DNA from: Chloroflexota bacterium
GTDB lineage: Bacteria > Chloroflexota > Anaerolineae > Anaerolineales > UBA4823
DNA: 7,537 nt
Direction: 5' to 3'
Assembly (NCBI GenBank): GCA_030636125.1
Contig: DAOVXM010000116.1
Coordinates: 1 to 7,537, forward strand
Within the stretch, counting starts at the first letter, position 1. Each line of letters begins with the position of its first letter. Under the pieces are notes generated by a model. It was not told the origin of the DNA. It was given only the letters and a program-made list of their open reading frames with translations, and did no database searches. A program made the translations under genes and the position numbers. Shown one piece after another: positions 1-6,055 of the stretch.

Positions 1-869
1 ATCCCTAAAATAGGGTAGGTCTCAGCGCCTGGACCGCGCCAACCTCCAAGGAATAAGGTCGAGAAGATGGCTCCCACCGTTAGAGCATGGAGGAGTTCCC
101 CTGCGTAAAATAAGCCGAATTTCATCCCTGTATACTCAATATGAAACCCTGCCACTATCTCAGATTCGGCTTCAATAAGGTCAAATGGAGTGCGGCCTAA
201 TTCTGCGATCGAAGTGATAAGCACGATTAGAGCTGTGACTGGCGCAACTACGATAAACCATACTCCATCCTGCGCTTCGACAATATCGGTCATCCCCATT
301 GAACGCGCTAGAATAACCGGAACCAGCATGGCAATAACCATCGGTACTTCATAGGAAACCATTTGTGCTACTGTACGGAATGCGCCTAATAACGCGTACT
401 TATTATTGGATGCCCAACCGGCCATAATGATACCTAAAGTACTGAGTGCCCCGATCGCAACAATATATAGCAAACCAACATTCAGACTTGTCCCTACGCT
501 GGTCGCTGAGATTGGTAAGACCGCCCATATCAGCAGTACCGTTGCTAAGGCAATGATTGGAGCCAGGTTATAAACAATTTTGTCTGCCCCCACTGGTAGG
601 ATATCTTCTTTAATCAGCAGCTTAATCACGTCGGCAATTGGTTGTATCAAACCATATGGTCCAACACGATTCGGACCGAGGCGATCCTGGAACCTGGCGA
701 CAACCTTTCTCTCCAGCCACACCAAGAAGATATCTAAAATCAATACCACCGAGGCTATTACCACAACCCCAATCACCGCAAGAATGAGGGTTACTAGACC
801 ATCTGATAAACCCAAGCTAATAAGCAAATTCTCCAACCAATTTGCAATATTGGTAACCGGATCACCCAT
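1..869 (-). CDS. nuoH: NADH-quinone oxidoreductase subunit H (complex I, membrane arm), 3' end outside window
   Basis: This is the membrane subunit that forms much of the quinone-binding chamber of respiratory complex I and links the peripheral arm to the proton-pumping arm. I translated the minus strand from the ATG at 869 and read 289 codons with no stop. Family hallmarks are ERK at residues 53-55, RLGPNRVGP at 63-71, the QPIADVIKLLIKED stretch at 76-89, and the conserved loop with AELGRTPFD, EAESE, HIEYTGMKF at about 222-251. Several hydrophobic helices separate them, the first at about 25-50. The visible part ends in GGWRGPG. Full family members are somewhat longer, so I infer that the last few dozen residues lie beyond position 1. 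The start is fixed by GGAG seven bases upstream; another ATG four bases further upstream (873) is out of frame and stops after three codons. The gene follows nuoA on the same strand after 100 bp. The DLIEAE wording, where many bacteria have DLPEAE, fits Chloroflexota from memory, not from a search. Confidence 0.96.
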   Translation of the reverse strand, partial: MGDPVTNIANWLENLLISLGLSDGLVTLILAVIGVVVIASVVLILDIFLVWLERKVVARFQDRLGPNRVGPYGLIQPIADVIKLLIKEDILPVGADKIVYNLAPIIALATVLLIWAVLPISATSVGTSLNVGLLYIVAIGALSTLGIIMAGWASNNKYALLGAFRTVAQMVSYEVPMVIAMLVPVILARSMGMTDIVEAQDGVWFIVVAPVTALIVLITSIAELGRTPFDLIEAESEIVAGFHIEYTGMKFGLFYAGELLHALTVGAIFSTLFLGGWRGPGAETYPILG

Positions 870-884
870 TCATTTACTCCTTCG
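867..884 (-). promoter_or_regulatory. Ribosome binding site and start of nuoH
   Basis: On the minus strand CGAAGGAG (884-877) precedes the ATG at 869. The GGAG core is seven bases from it, a normal spacing. An overlapping out-of-frame ATG at 873 lies only three bases after the core and reads Met-Asn-Gly-stop, so 869 is chosen. The same eight bases precede nuoA. Confidence 0.8.
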
Positions 885-917
885 ACGAGTTGCTTATCTT
901 CTTCCAGTAGAACGTAT

Positions 918-950
918 AAAAGGCTGAAGAATAATTTTCATCAGCCTTTT
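918..950 (-). terminator. Hairpin between nuoA and nuoH, possible attenuator or weak terminator
   Basis: Perfect 10-bp inverted repeat AAAAGGCTGA (918-927) and TCAGCCTTTT (941-950) with a 13-base A/T-rich loop. Read on the minus strand it is a GGCTGA stem ending in TTTT, which resembles an intrinsic terminator. The GC core is only six pairs and the loop is long, so it should be a leaky stop or an RNA-processing or stabilising element. It sits where nuoA transcripts would continue into nuoH. It could equally work on the plus strand, since the arms are A/T-flanked on both sides. Confidence 0.55.
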
Positions 951-969
951 AGTATCTCTTCGTTTATCG

Positions 970-1326
970 CTATAACCATTCCAAAGCACCTTTACGCCAG
1001 GCATACCCTAATCCAGCTACCAAAATCAAGATGAATAGTACACCCTCAAGGACTGCAAATAGAGGCAAATGATCAAAAGCCACAGCCCAAGGGTAAAGGA
1101 ATACCGTCTCGACATCGAAAATGAGGAATACCAGAGCAAATAAATAATATTGGACTCGGAATTGAACCCAAGTGTCGCCTACAGTTTCGATCCCACACTC
1201 ATAAGTTTGTGATTTTATTGCGTTTGGTTTTCGAGGGGCTATTAAACGTGGTATGACAAGTGCAAGAGCCGGAAAAATTGGTGCAAGGACGAGAAATACG
1301 CCTATGAACAACCAATCACTATGCAT
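970..1326 (-). CDS. nuoA: NADH-quinone oxidoreductase subunit A (complex I, membrane arm)
   Basis: Small membrane subunit of respiratory complex I that packs against NuoH near the quinone site. The protein has 118 residues, the usual length for NuoA. It shows three hydrophobic helices (about 5-26, 58-82 and 88-108). The family motifs are present: the loop KSQTYECGIET at 38-48 with the conserved Cys44, and FDVETVFLYPWAV at 70-82, whose acidic pair lies at the membrane. The ATG at 1326 is chosen because GGAG lies five bases upstream. An ATG four bases further up (1330) is out of frame and stops after three codons. It is the first gene of the unit in view, and nuoH follows 100 bp downstream. nuoB, nuoC and nuoD, which usually follow nuoA, are not between them. 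A plausible promoter lies at 1394-1423. Confidence 0.97.
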   Translation of the reverse strand: MHSDWLFIGVFLVLAPIFPALALVIPRLIAPRKPNAIKSQTYECGIETVGDTWVQFRVQYYLFALVFLIFDVETVFLYPWAVAFDHLPLFAVLEGVLFILILVAGLGYAWRKGALEWL

Positions 1327-1339
1327 GCATGCTCCTTCG
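1324..1339 (-). promoter_or_regulatory. Ribosome binding site and start of nuoA
   Basis: CGAAGGAG (1339-1332, minus strand) precedes the ATG at 1326 by five bases, counted from the GGAG core. The overlapping ATG at 1330 is one base from the core, too close for normal initiation, and encodes Met-His-Ala-stop. This supports 1326. Confidence 0.75.
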
Positions 1340-1366
1340 TAGGCTGAGATTTCTTTGTGTTTCTAA

Positions 1367-1379
1367 TTGCCTTAGGCAA
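1367..1379. promoter_or_regulatory. 13-bp dyad in the nuoA leader, possible operator
   Basis: TTGCCT-T-AGGCAA is a perfect dyad with six-base arms around one central base. It lies between the candidate nuoA promoter (expected transcription start near 1387) and the nuoA start codon. That is a position where a bound repressor, or an RNA hairpin, could act. No regulator is identified, and a site this short can arise by chance. Confidence 0.3.
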
Positions 1380-1393
1380 AAACCCAACGGCAA

Positions 1394-1423
1394 ATTTTAC
1401 CATAAGTTTCTCTGATAGGACAA
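1394..1423 (-). promoter_or_regulatory. Candidate sigma-70-type promoter for nuoA
   Basis: On the minus strand, TTGTCC (1423-1418) as -35 and TAAAAT (1399-1394) as -10 are separated by 18 bases. They match the consensus at four and five of six positions. The expected start near 1387 gives a leader of about 60 bases. This is inferred from consensus only. Confidence 0.38.
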
Positions 1424-1460
1424 CCTGTGCCTACCAGGATCTATAAATAAGGCATTCCAT

Positions 1461-1471
1461 ATTCTCAGAAT
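1461..1471. promoter_or_regulatory. Short dyad ATTCT-C-AGAAT upstream of nuoA
   Basis: Perfect five-base arms around one base, about 40 bases upstream of the candidate nuoA -35 element. It has the shape of a dimer-binding operator, but it is short and the region is A/T-rich, so chance is a real possibility. Confidence 0.2.
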
Positions 1472-1516
1472 TAACTATTGGAAAAAGGTAACTACTCAGC
1501 CTAGAGCAGGGAGAGC

Positions 1517-1568
1517 CAGAAAAATGGTGTGCGTGGGGGGCAAGCCCCCCACGCACACCATTTTTCTG
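1517..1568. repeat. 52-nt perfect palindrome, 25-bp arms with a 2-base loop
   Basis: Arm 1517-1541 is the exact reverse complement of 1544-1568, leaving only AA as the loop. The core is very G/C-rich (a run of six G facing six C, plus GTGTGCGTG and its complement). The outer part is AAAAA opposite TTTTT. Four more pairs, GAGA at 1511-1514 with TCTC at 1574-1577, could form beyond a small internal loop. Because T-runs leave the stem on both strands, it resembles a bidirectional terminator, yet it lies upstream of two divergent genes and has no upstream gene to terminate. Alternatives are a REP- or MITE-like interspersed palindrome, or an insulator that stops antisense transcripts. There is no transposase, and I saw no clear target duplication. 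Confidence 0.85.
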
Positions 1569-1648
1569 AGACTTCTCACCGCAGCCTGAGCTGTTACGGA
1601 ATAAGTTATCATTCTACCCAAAGGGACTACTTTGAAGTAAGATGAACC

Positions 1649-1677
1649 TTGCTGGTACTAAAATGGGTATTTATGAT
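1649..1677 (+). promoter_or_regulatory. Candidate promoter of the transglutaminase gene
   Basis: TTGCTG (1649-1654) and TATGAT (1672-1677) are 17 bases apart and would start RNA near 1684, giving a leader of under 20 bases that still includes the ribosome site AAAGG at 1688-1692. A competing pair is TTGAAG (1632-1637) with TACTAA (1656-1661), spacing 18. The two cannot be separated from sequence alone. Confidence 0.3.
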
Positions 1678-1701
1678 AAAGAAATTTAAAGGTAGCCAAT
1701 T

Positions 1702-4068
1702 ATGAAAAGCGCAAAGTCATTCTCTCCCGATACCCGCTGGTGGGATTTACCCGCCGCATTATTACTACTTGTAATCATAACAACAGTATTCACACGCTTG
1801 GTCGCAACTGAGTGGACAGACCACTTAAGACTTACAAGAACCATCGCTTGGCTTGGTCTGATTGCGGGCTTAGCACTGGGTGTAAGCCGCTTTTCCCCGC
1901 GCCGTGCGACATTTTTCGCTTTTATATATGGTCTGTTCTTTATTACCTACAGTATAGGATTAACACTCGGAGAGAGTGTACTCTGGCAGGAACGTATACA
2001 GAGCTTGCTTGGACGTATCGGCGTCATCATAACTCACTTAATCCAACAGAAAGCCGTCCCAGATAACTTGCTATTTCTCGTTCTTATGAGTATTGTTTTC
2101 TGGGTTTTGAGTGTTCATGCTGGCTATAGCCTAACTCGCTATGGTAATCCTTGGAATGTAATCCTGCCAACTGGTGTTGCACTAGTTTTAATACACTCCT
2201 ACGATTCCTATCTCTCCAGTCGTGCCTGGTATCTTGCCGTTTACCTGTTCTTCGCTTTGCTGCTCGTTGCTCGGGTAACTTATCTCAATAACCGGAAACG
2301 TTGGTTAAAAAACAACACTTATACCCCTCCATATTTAGGTCTAGATTTTATGCGAATTGCTTTAGTAGTATCCGTTGTCTTATTATTATTATCTTGGACT
2401 GTACCGGCACTCGCTAACACACTTCCCGCTGCTGAAGATGCTTGGCTGCGTGTTAAACAGCCGTGGAATGATATACGTAACACTTTCGATAATGCCTTTG
2501 CCTCCCTACGTTCGACAGTCGGCATCGTTACAGATTATTATGGACCTAATTTGTTCCTTGGGAGAGGAAACCGTCTAGGCGATAATATCATCTTCGCTGT
2601 GGCGACGCCGCCAGAACCTCCTGATGGTGCCAGATTCTACTGGAAAGCAAGGGTCTATGACTATTATGAAGATGGCTGGTCCTCCACACTTCAAACTTCC
2701 AATATTGTTGACCCAGACGATTTCGATTTAACATTGCCAGACATCAATAGTGATGCTCCGCAGAATTATTCCTTCGCGTTCACCCTTGGATCACCGATAG
2801 CCACACTTTTTACACCACACCAAGCTGTCTGGCTCAGCCGTCCGGCAAGGGCTGAATTCTCAACCAATCCTGATGGAACGGCAGATATTGGGTCATATCG
2901 GGCTACACCACCACTACGCGCCGGCGAGACATATTATGTCCGGTCGTCCTTAAATGGTGTCACAGTCGCTGAATTACGAGACGCGGGGACAGATTATCCA
3001 GAATGGGTCACCGATCGATACTTACAATTACCCGCCTCAATAACTCCCCGAACTCTAAGATTGGCGAAAGAAATCGCAGAGGGACAAGAGACCCCCTATG
3101 ATGTCGTAACAGCAGTCACCAGCTACTTACGCACCAATATCGAATACTCTGAGACCATTCCACCCTTACCCGCGAACCAAGAGCTCGTAGACTGGTTTCT
3201 ATTTGATCTCCAAAAGGGATTTTGTAACTATTATGCGACTTCTGAGATTGTCATGCTACGATCTCTAGGAATCCCAGCACGTCTCGCGGCTGGTTATGCC
3301 CAAGGCGATTTACTAGATGGGTCCACAGACACCTACGTTGTCCGACAGAGCGCTTCACACGCTTGGCCAGAAGTTTACTTTCCAGGCATTGGTTGGGTGG
3401 AATTCGAACCTACAGTTTCCCAACCCACGCTCATCCGTCCTCTTGGTGAGAGGCCAGAACTCAACAACATAAATCGACCAGGCAATTTTCCAGAGGAAGA
3501 TCCTAAAGATGGTTTAGAACCTTCCCAGCAAGGAGGTCCTGAAGAGGATGCTGGTGCAGTTGACTTAAGTGATATAACAGGGAGCTACACTATTTTAATT
3601 GTGACTATTGGCTTGGTTCTGGCGCTAATAATCCTTATGATCCTTCTGATAGGACGGAAACAACTTCACAAGAGGATGAGCTTTTTACCAATCTTTCTTG
3701 AAAGTGGTATCCGCCGTATTGGCATCCAACCTCCCTCATTCTTACGGAGTTGGGCTCATCGTGCTACATTATCTCCTTTAGCTCGCGCATATTTGGAGAT
3801 CAGCTTAGCTCTATCGCGCCTCGGGAAACACCCCCAGCCGACAGACACTCCTACAGAAAGGGCAGATGCATTGGTCGCCACATTGCCACCTGCGCAACCC
3901 CCCACGCATATTTTGCTATCTGAATATCAACTAGCTACATATAGCCCAAAGAAAACAGCGGACATACAAACCGCCCGTAAAGCTGGCTACGAAATACGCT
4001 GGTTGTCCTATAAAGCCCTGTACCACCGATTAATGGACCGCTTAGCTCCAAGACCAGGTTCTTCATAA
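1702..4068 (+). CDS. Membrane-anchored transglutaminase-like protein with DUF3488/TgpA-type N-terminus and DUF4129-like tail
   Basis: Predicted membrane protein of 788 residues that presents a papain-fold transglutaminase-like domain outside the cytoplasm. About seven helices lie at 14-32, 48-63, 69-90, 121-144, 151-167, 175-195 and 214-238. A long exterior region follows (about 240-628), then a final helix at 629-650 followed by basic RKQLHKR, which fits an inside C-terminus. The catalytic core is at about 450-572: Cys508 in KGFCNYYAT, His553 in SASHAWPEVYF, and Glu569 in FEPT at the triad's third position, which is usually Asp. An acidic, Pro/Gly-rich linker (about 582-625) connects to the last helix. 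Residues 690-778 resemble DUF4129. The layout matches TgpA-like proteins, whose substrates are poorly known; amide or peptide-bond chemistry on envelope proteins is inferred. The ATG has AAAGG nine bases upstream. The gene is divergent from nuoA, and a hairpin at 4179-4211 separates it from the next gene. Confidence 0.9.
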   Translation: MKSAKSFSPDTRWWDLPAALLLLVIITTVFTRLVATEWTDHLRLTRTIAWLGLIAGLALGVSRFSPRRATFFAFIYGLFFITYSIGLTLGESVLWQERIQSLLGRIGVIITHLIQQKAVPDNLLFLVLMSIVFWVLSVHAGYSLTRYGNPWNVILPTGVALVLIHSYDSYLSSRAWYLAVYLFFALLLVARVTYLNNRKRWLKNNTYTPPYLGLDFMRIALVVSVVLLLLSWTVPALANTLPAAEDAWLRVKQPWNDIRNTFDNAFASLRSTVGIVTDYYGPNLFLGRGNRLGDNIIFAVATPPEPPDGARFYWKARVYDYYEDGWSSTLQTSNIVDPDDFDLTLPDINSDAPQNYSFAFTLGSPIATLFTPHQAVWLSRPARAEFSTNPDGTADIGSYRATPPLRAGETYYVRSSLNGVTVAELRDAGTDYPEWVTDRYLQLPASITPRTLRLAKEIAEGQETPYDVVTAVTSYLRTNIEYSETIPPLPANQELVDWFLFDLQKGFCNYYATSEIVMLRSLGIPARLAAGYAQGDLLDGSTDTYVVRQSASHAWPEVYFPGIGWVEFEPTVSQPTLIRPLGERPELNNINRPGNFPEEDPKDGLEPSQQGGPEEDAGAVDLSDITGSYTILIVTIGLVLALIILMILLIGRKQLHKRMSFLPIFLESGIRRIGIQPPSFLRSWAHRATLSPLARAYLEISLALSRLGKHPQPTDTPTERADALVATLPPAQPPTHILLSEYQLATYSPKKTADIQTARKAGYEIRWLSYKALYHRLMDRLAPRPGSS

Positions 4069-4110
4069 TTCATCGAGATACTGCCCAGATAGATAAGAAG
4101 TGATAATATA

Positions 4111-4126
4111 GGTCTTGTGGTCTTGT
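4111..4126 (+). repeat. Tandem 8-bp direct repeat GGTCTTGT x2
   Basis: Two exact head-to-tail copies of GGTCTTGT lie in the spacer between the transglutaminase and cyclase genes, directly before GACA. It may be slippage, or a pair of binding sites spaced less than one helical turn apart. Nothing else ties it to a function. Confidence 0.4.
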
Positions 4127-4178
4127 GACAATCCACCTGTAAGCCCAGAATAATGATAAACTATCCATAATCTGGTAC

Positions 4179-4211
4179 AAACTTCGGAAGTTAGTCCAAG
4201 TTCCGAAGTTT
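4179..4211 (+). terminator. Hairpin after the transglutaminase gene, probable terminator
   Basis: Perfect 11-bp inverted repeat AAACTTCGGAA (4179-4189) and TTCCGAAGTTT (4201-4211) with an 11-base loop, followed by TTAATTT. On the plus strand it can end transcripts of the gene stopping at 4068, 110 bases upstream. Stem GC content is modest, so termination may be partial. Because it lies only about 50 bases before the cyclase start, it could instead be an operator or leader structure of that gene. Confidence 0.55.
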
Positions 4212-4215
4212 TAAT

Positions 4216-4245
4216 TTGAACGTCACTATATATATCTCATATCCT
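4216..4245 (+). promoter_or_regulatory. Weak candidate promoter for the cyclase gene
   Basis: TTGAAC (4216-4221) and TATCCT (4240-4245) are 18 bases apart, each matching the sigma-70 consensus at four of six positions. They lie just after the hairpin. This gives the cyclase its own start site with a leader of about 10 bases, which is short, so a promoter upstream of the hairpin is also possible. Confidence 0.22.
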
Positions 4246-4262
4246 CTCGTTTAGGTACGGTT

Positions 4263-5972
4263 ATGTATGAAAAAAAACCTTTAGACTATCAAGTAACCAG
4301 TTTGATCCAATTGATCGATCAAACCCGTGAGATATTAAACAGAACCTTTAGTACTCCCCCTCATCGTGTGATGGAAAATCTCACCCAAGTAAGCGAGAAT
4401 CTATCCCAACTAAATGATCAAATCACCCAGATCGAAGATAAGAACAATAAACTCCAGGCTCTAATTACAATTGACCAGGTGATTAACTCATCTTTGGAGT
4501 TTAAAGATGTCCTACGGATTGTGATGGACACGATCGTAGCTCTGATAAAAGCTGAACGAGGCTTCCTTATGCTGCGTAATAGACATGGCAAGTTAAGGAC
4601 ATATATTGCACGTAATTGGGAGCAAGAATCTATCCACCCTTCTGAGTTCGCCTTGAGCCGAACCATAGTATCTCGTGTTATGTCCAATAGTCAGCCTGTA
4701 TTAACAACCAACGCCCAGGAAGACCCACGTTTTGGTGATGAAGACAGTGTTATCGCTTACAAATTGCGATCAATATTATGCGTTCCTCTAAAAGTGAAAG
4801 AAAAGCTCACCGGTGTGATATATGCCGACAACCGTATCCATACCGGTATCTTTACAGAATACGAACTGGAACTGCTTACTGCTTTCTCAAATCAGGCTGC
4901 GGTTGCGATCGAAAATGCCCGGCTATTCGAGTCCTTAAGGCGAACACTGGCGGAAGTAACACAGTTAAATAACTTAATGGACAATGTCTTCGCTTCGATT
5001 GCCAGTGGTGTTATCACTGCCGATATTGAAGATAAAATCACATTATGCAATCGCGCTGCAGAAAATATTCTGGGGCAAAGCAGATCCGAACTTGTCGGGT
5101 ACAGCATTGGCTCTGCATTAGCTTCTGTTGGCTCAAACCTAACCAGGCATATTGACTTGGTCAGAAAAACTGATCAGAATATCGTTGGGCTAGAATTAAA
5201 CCCTACATTGCCACAACGTGGTCCCGTTTCCATAAGTTTCAACCTATCCCCTCTTAAGGGCGAGGATCAAAGTACACAGGGCGTAGCTATCGTCTTAGAC
5301 GATCTTACAGAAAAAAAGCGTCTGGAAGCCCAAAGACGCTTATTCGAACGCATGGTATCCCCTGCAGTGATTGAACAACTTGATCCGGACAAGCTGCAAC
5401 TCGGTGGCGAGCGCACCGAGATCACAACACTCTTTGTTGACATACGGGGCTTCACAGGCTTTAGTGAGGGTATAGATCCAGAACAACTAGTAACAGTATT
5501 AAACAAGTATTTAGCTGCGGCTGCTGATGCAGTACTTGCCCGGGAAGGCACCATTGACAAATTTATGGGGGATGCGGTCATGGCTTGGTTCAACGCTCCA
5601 ATCCCCCAGTCCGATCACACTTTGAGGGCGATGCAAACCGCCCTTGAAATCAAAGAGTCAATACATCGCTTGCGAGACAAACTGCTCCCAGAGTTCCACT
5701 TGTCTTTTGGAGCAGGAATTCATTTTGGAGAGGCTGTACTTGGCCTGGTAGGGACAGAAAAACGATTGGAGTATACAGCTATTGGAGATAGTGTCAATAC
5801 CGCCAAACGTATCCAGGAAAACGCCGCAGCCGGCCAAATACTCATCAGCAAAGAGGCTTATGACCAAGTGACTGAGCAGGTTAAAGTCCGCCTATTAGAA
5901 CCTATTAACGTTAAAGGCAAGCGTCAACCTCTGAAAATTTACGAATTGCTCAACTTACGTGGGCGATCATAA
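4263..5972 (+). CDS. GAF-PAS class III adenylate cyclase
   Basis: Soluble signalling enzyme of 569 residues, predicted to make cyclic AMP from ATP. In order: an N-terminal helical or coiled-coil segment (about 10-65), a GAF sensor domain (about 66-218), a short coiled coil (219-240), a PAS domain (about 236-348), a signalling helix (350-372) and a class III cyclase domain (about 384-565). In the cyclase, metal-binding Asp393 (FVDIRGFT) and Asp437 (KFMGDAVMAWF) are present. Adenine-selecting Lys433, and Asn512 and Arg516 of VNTAKR, are also present. The second purine-selecting position, Asp in many enzymes, is Thr505 (LEYTAIGD); Lys/Thr pairs occur in known bacterial adenylate cyclases such as cyanobacterial CyaC, which argues against guanylate cyclase. 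There is no membrane helix or signal peptide, so it acts in the cytoplasm. The ligands of GAF and PAS cannot be read from sequence. The ATG at 4263 has a weak AGG seven bases upstream. It converges with the desulfhydrase gene; the 83-base gap has only a weak dyad and no clear terminator. Confidence 0.93.
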   Translation: MYEKKPLDYQVTSLIQLIDQTREILNRTFSTPPHRVMENLTQVSENLSQLNDQITQIEDKNNKLQALITIDQVINSSLEFKDVLRIVMDTIVALIKAERGFLMLRNRHGKLRTYIARNWEQESIHPSEFALSRTIVSRVMSNSQPVLTTNAQEDPRFGDEDSVIAYKLRSILCVPLKVKEKLTGVIYADNRIHTGIFTEYELELLTAFSNQAAVAIENARLFESLRRTLAEVTQLNNLMDNVFASIASGVITADIEDKITLCNRAAENILGQSRSELVGYSIGSALASVGSNLTRHIDLVRKTDQNIVGLELNPTLPQRGPVSISFNLSPLKGEDQSTQGVAIVLDDLTEKKRLEAQRRLFERMVSPAVIEQLDPDKLQLGGERTEITTLFVDIRGFTGFSEGIDPEQLVTVLNKYLAAAADAVLAREGTIDKFMGDAVMAWFNAPIPQSDHTLRAMQTALEIKESIHRLRDKLLPEFHLSFGAGIHFGEAVLGLVGTEKRLEYTAIGDSVNTAKRIQENAAAGQILISKEAYDQVTEQVKVRLLEPINVKGKRQPLKIYELLNLRGRS

Positions 5973-6055
5973 ATGACAAAAAATTTAACGAATCAGTATT
6001 TACTCGAGATACAGGTGCACGTGAGTATCGAAAACACAAAGAAGTATCCTACAAA

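Larger units (their letters stand above)
1327..1701. other. Divergent intergenic region between nuoA and the transglutaminase gene
   Basis: These 375 bases contain no convincing gene. They hold the nuoA leader and candidate promoter, a 13-bp dyad at 1367-1379, an 11-bp dyad at 1461-1471, the large palindrome at 1517-1568, and a candidate promoter for the plus-strand gene near 1649-1677. A further 9-bp inverted pair, TAGGCTGAG (1340-1348) and CTCAGCCTA (1495-1503), spans much of the nuoA leader side. Confidence 0.7.

Noticed and set aside
580..927. Plus-strand open frame of 115 codons over the nuoH 5' region
   Set aside because: It lies opposite the strongly conserved nuoH coding frame, has no family features and is Ser/Thr/Ile-rich as expected for an antisense shadow.
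1517..1568. CRISPR repeat or tRNA-like structure at the palindrome
   Set aside because: There is a single copy with no spacers and no tRNA arms or anticodon loop; it is a simple two-arm palindrome.
3898..3908. CCCCCCACGCA in the transglutaminase gene as a second copy of the intergenic palindrome
   Set aside because: Only 11 bases match one arm, there is no partner arm nearby, and it fits the coding frame (a Pro-rich stretch). Most likely coincidence.
5267..5593. Minus-strand open frame of 108 codons inside the cyclase gene
   Set aside because: It is opposite the PAS-cyclase junction, where the plus-strand frame carries clear catalytic motifs. It is low in complexity and has no recognisable domain.
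5999..6030. Dyad TACTC...GAGTA in the convergent gap as a terminator
   Set aside because: Only five to six pairs with a 17-base loop and no T-run after it on either strand; too weak to call.
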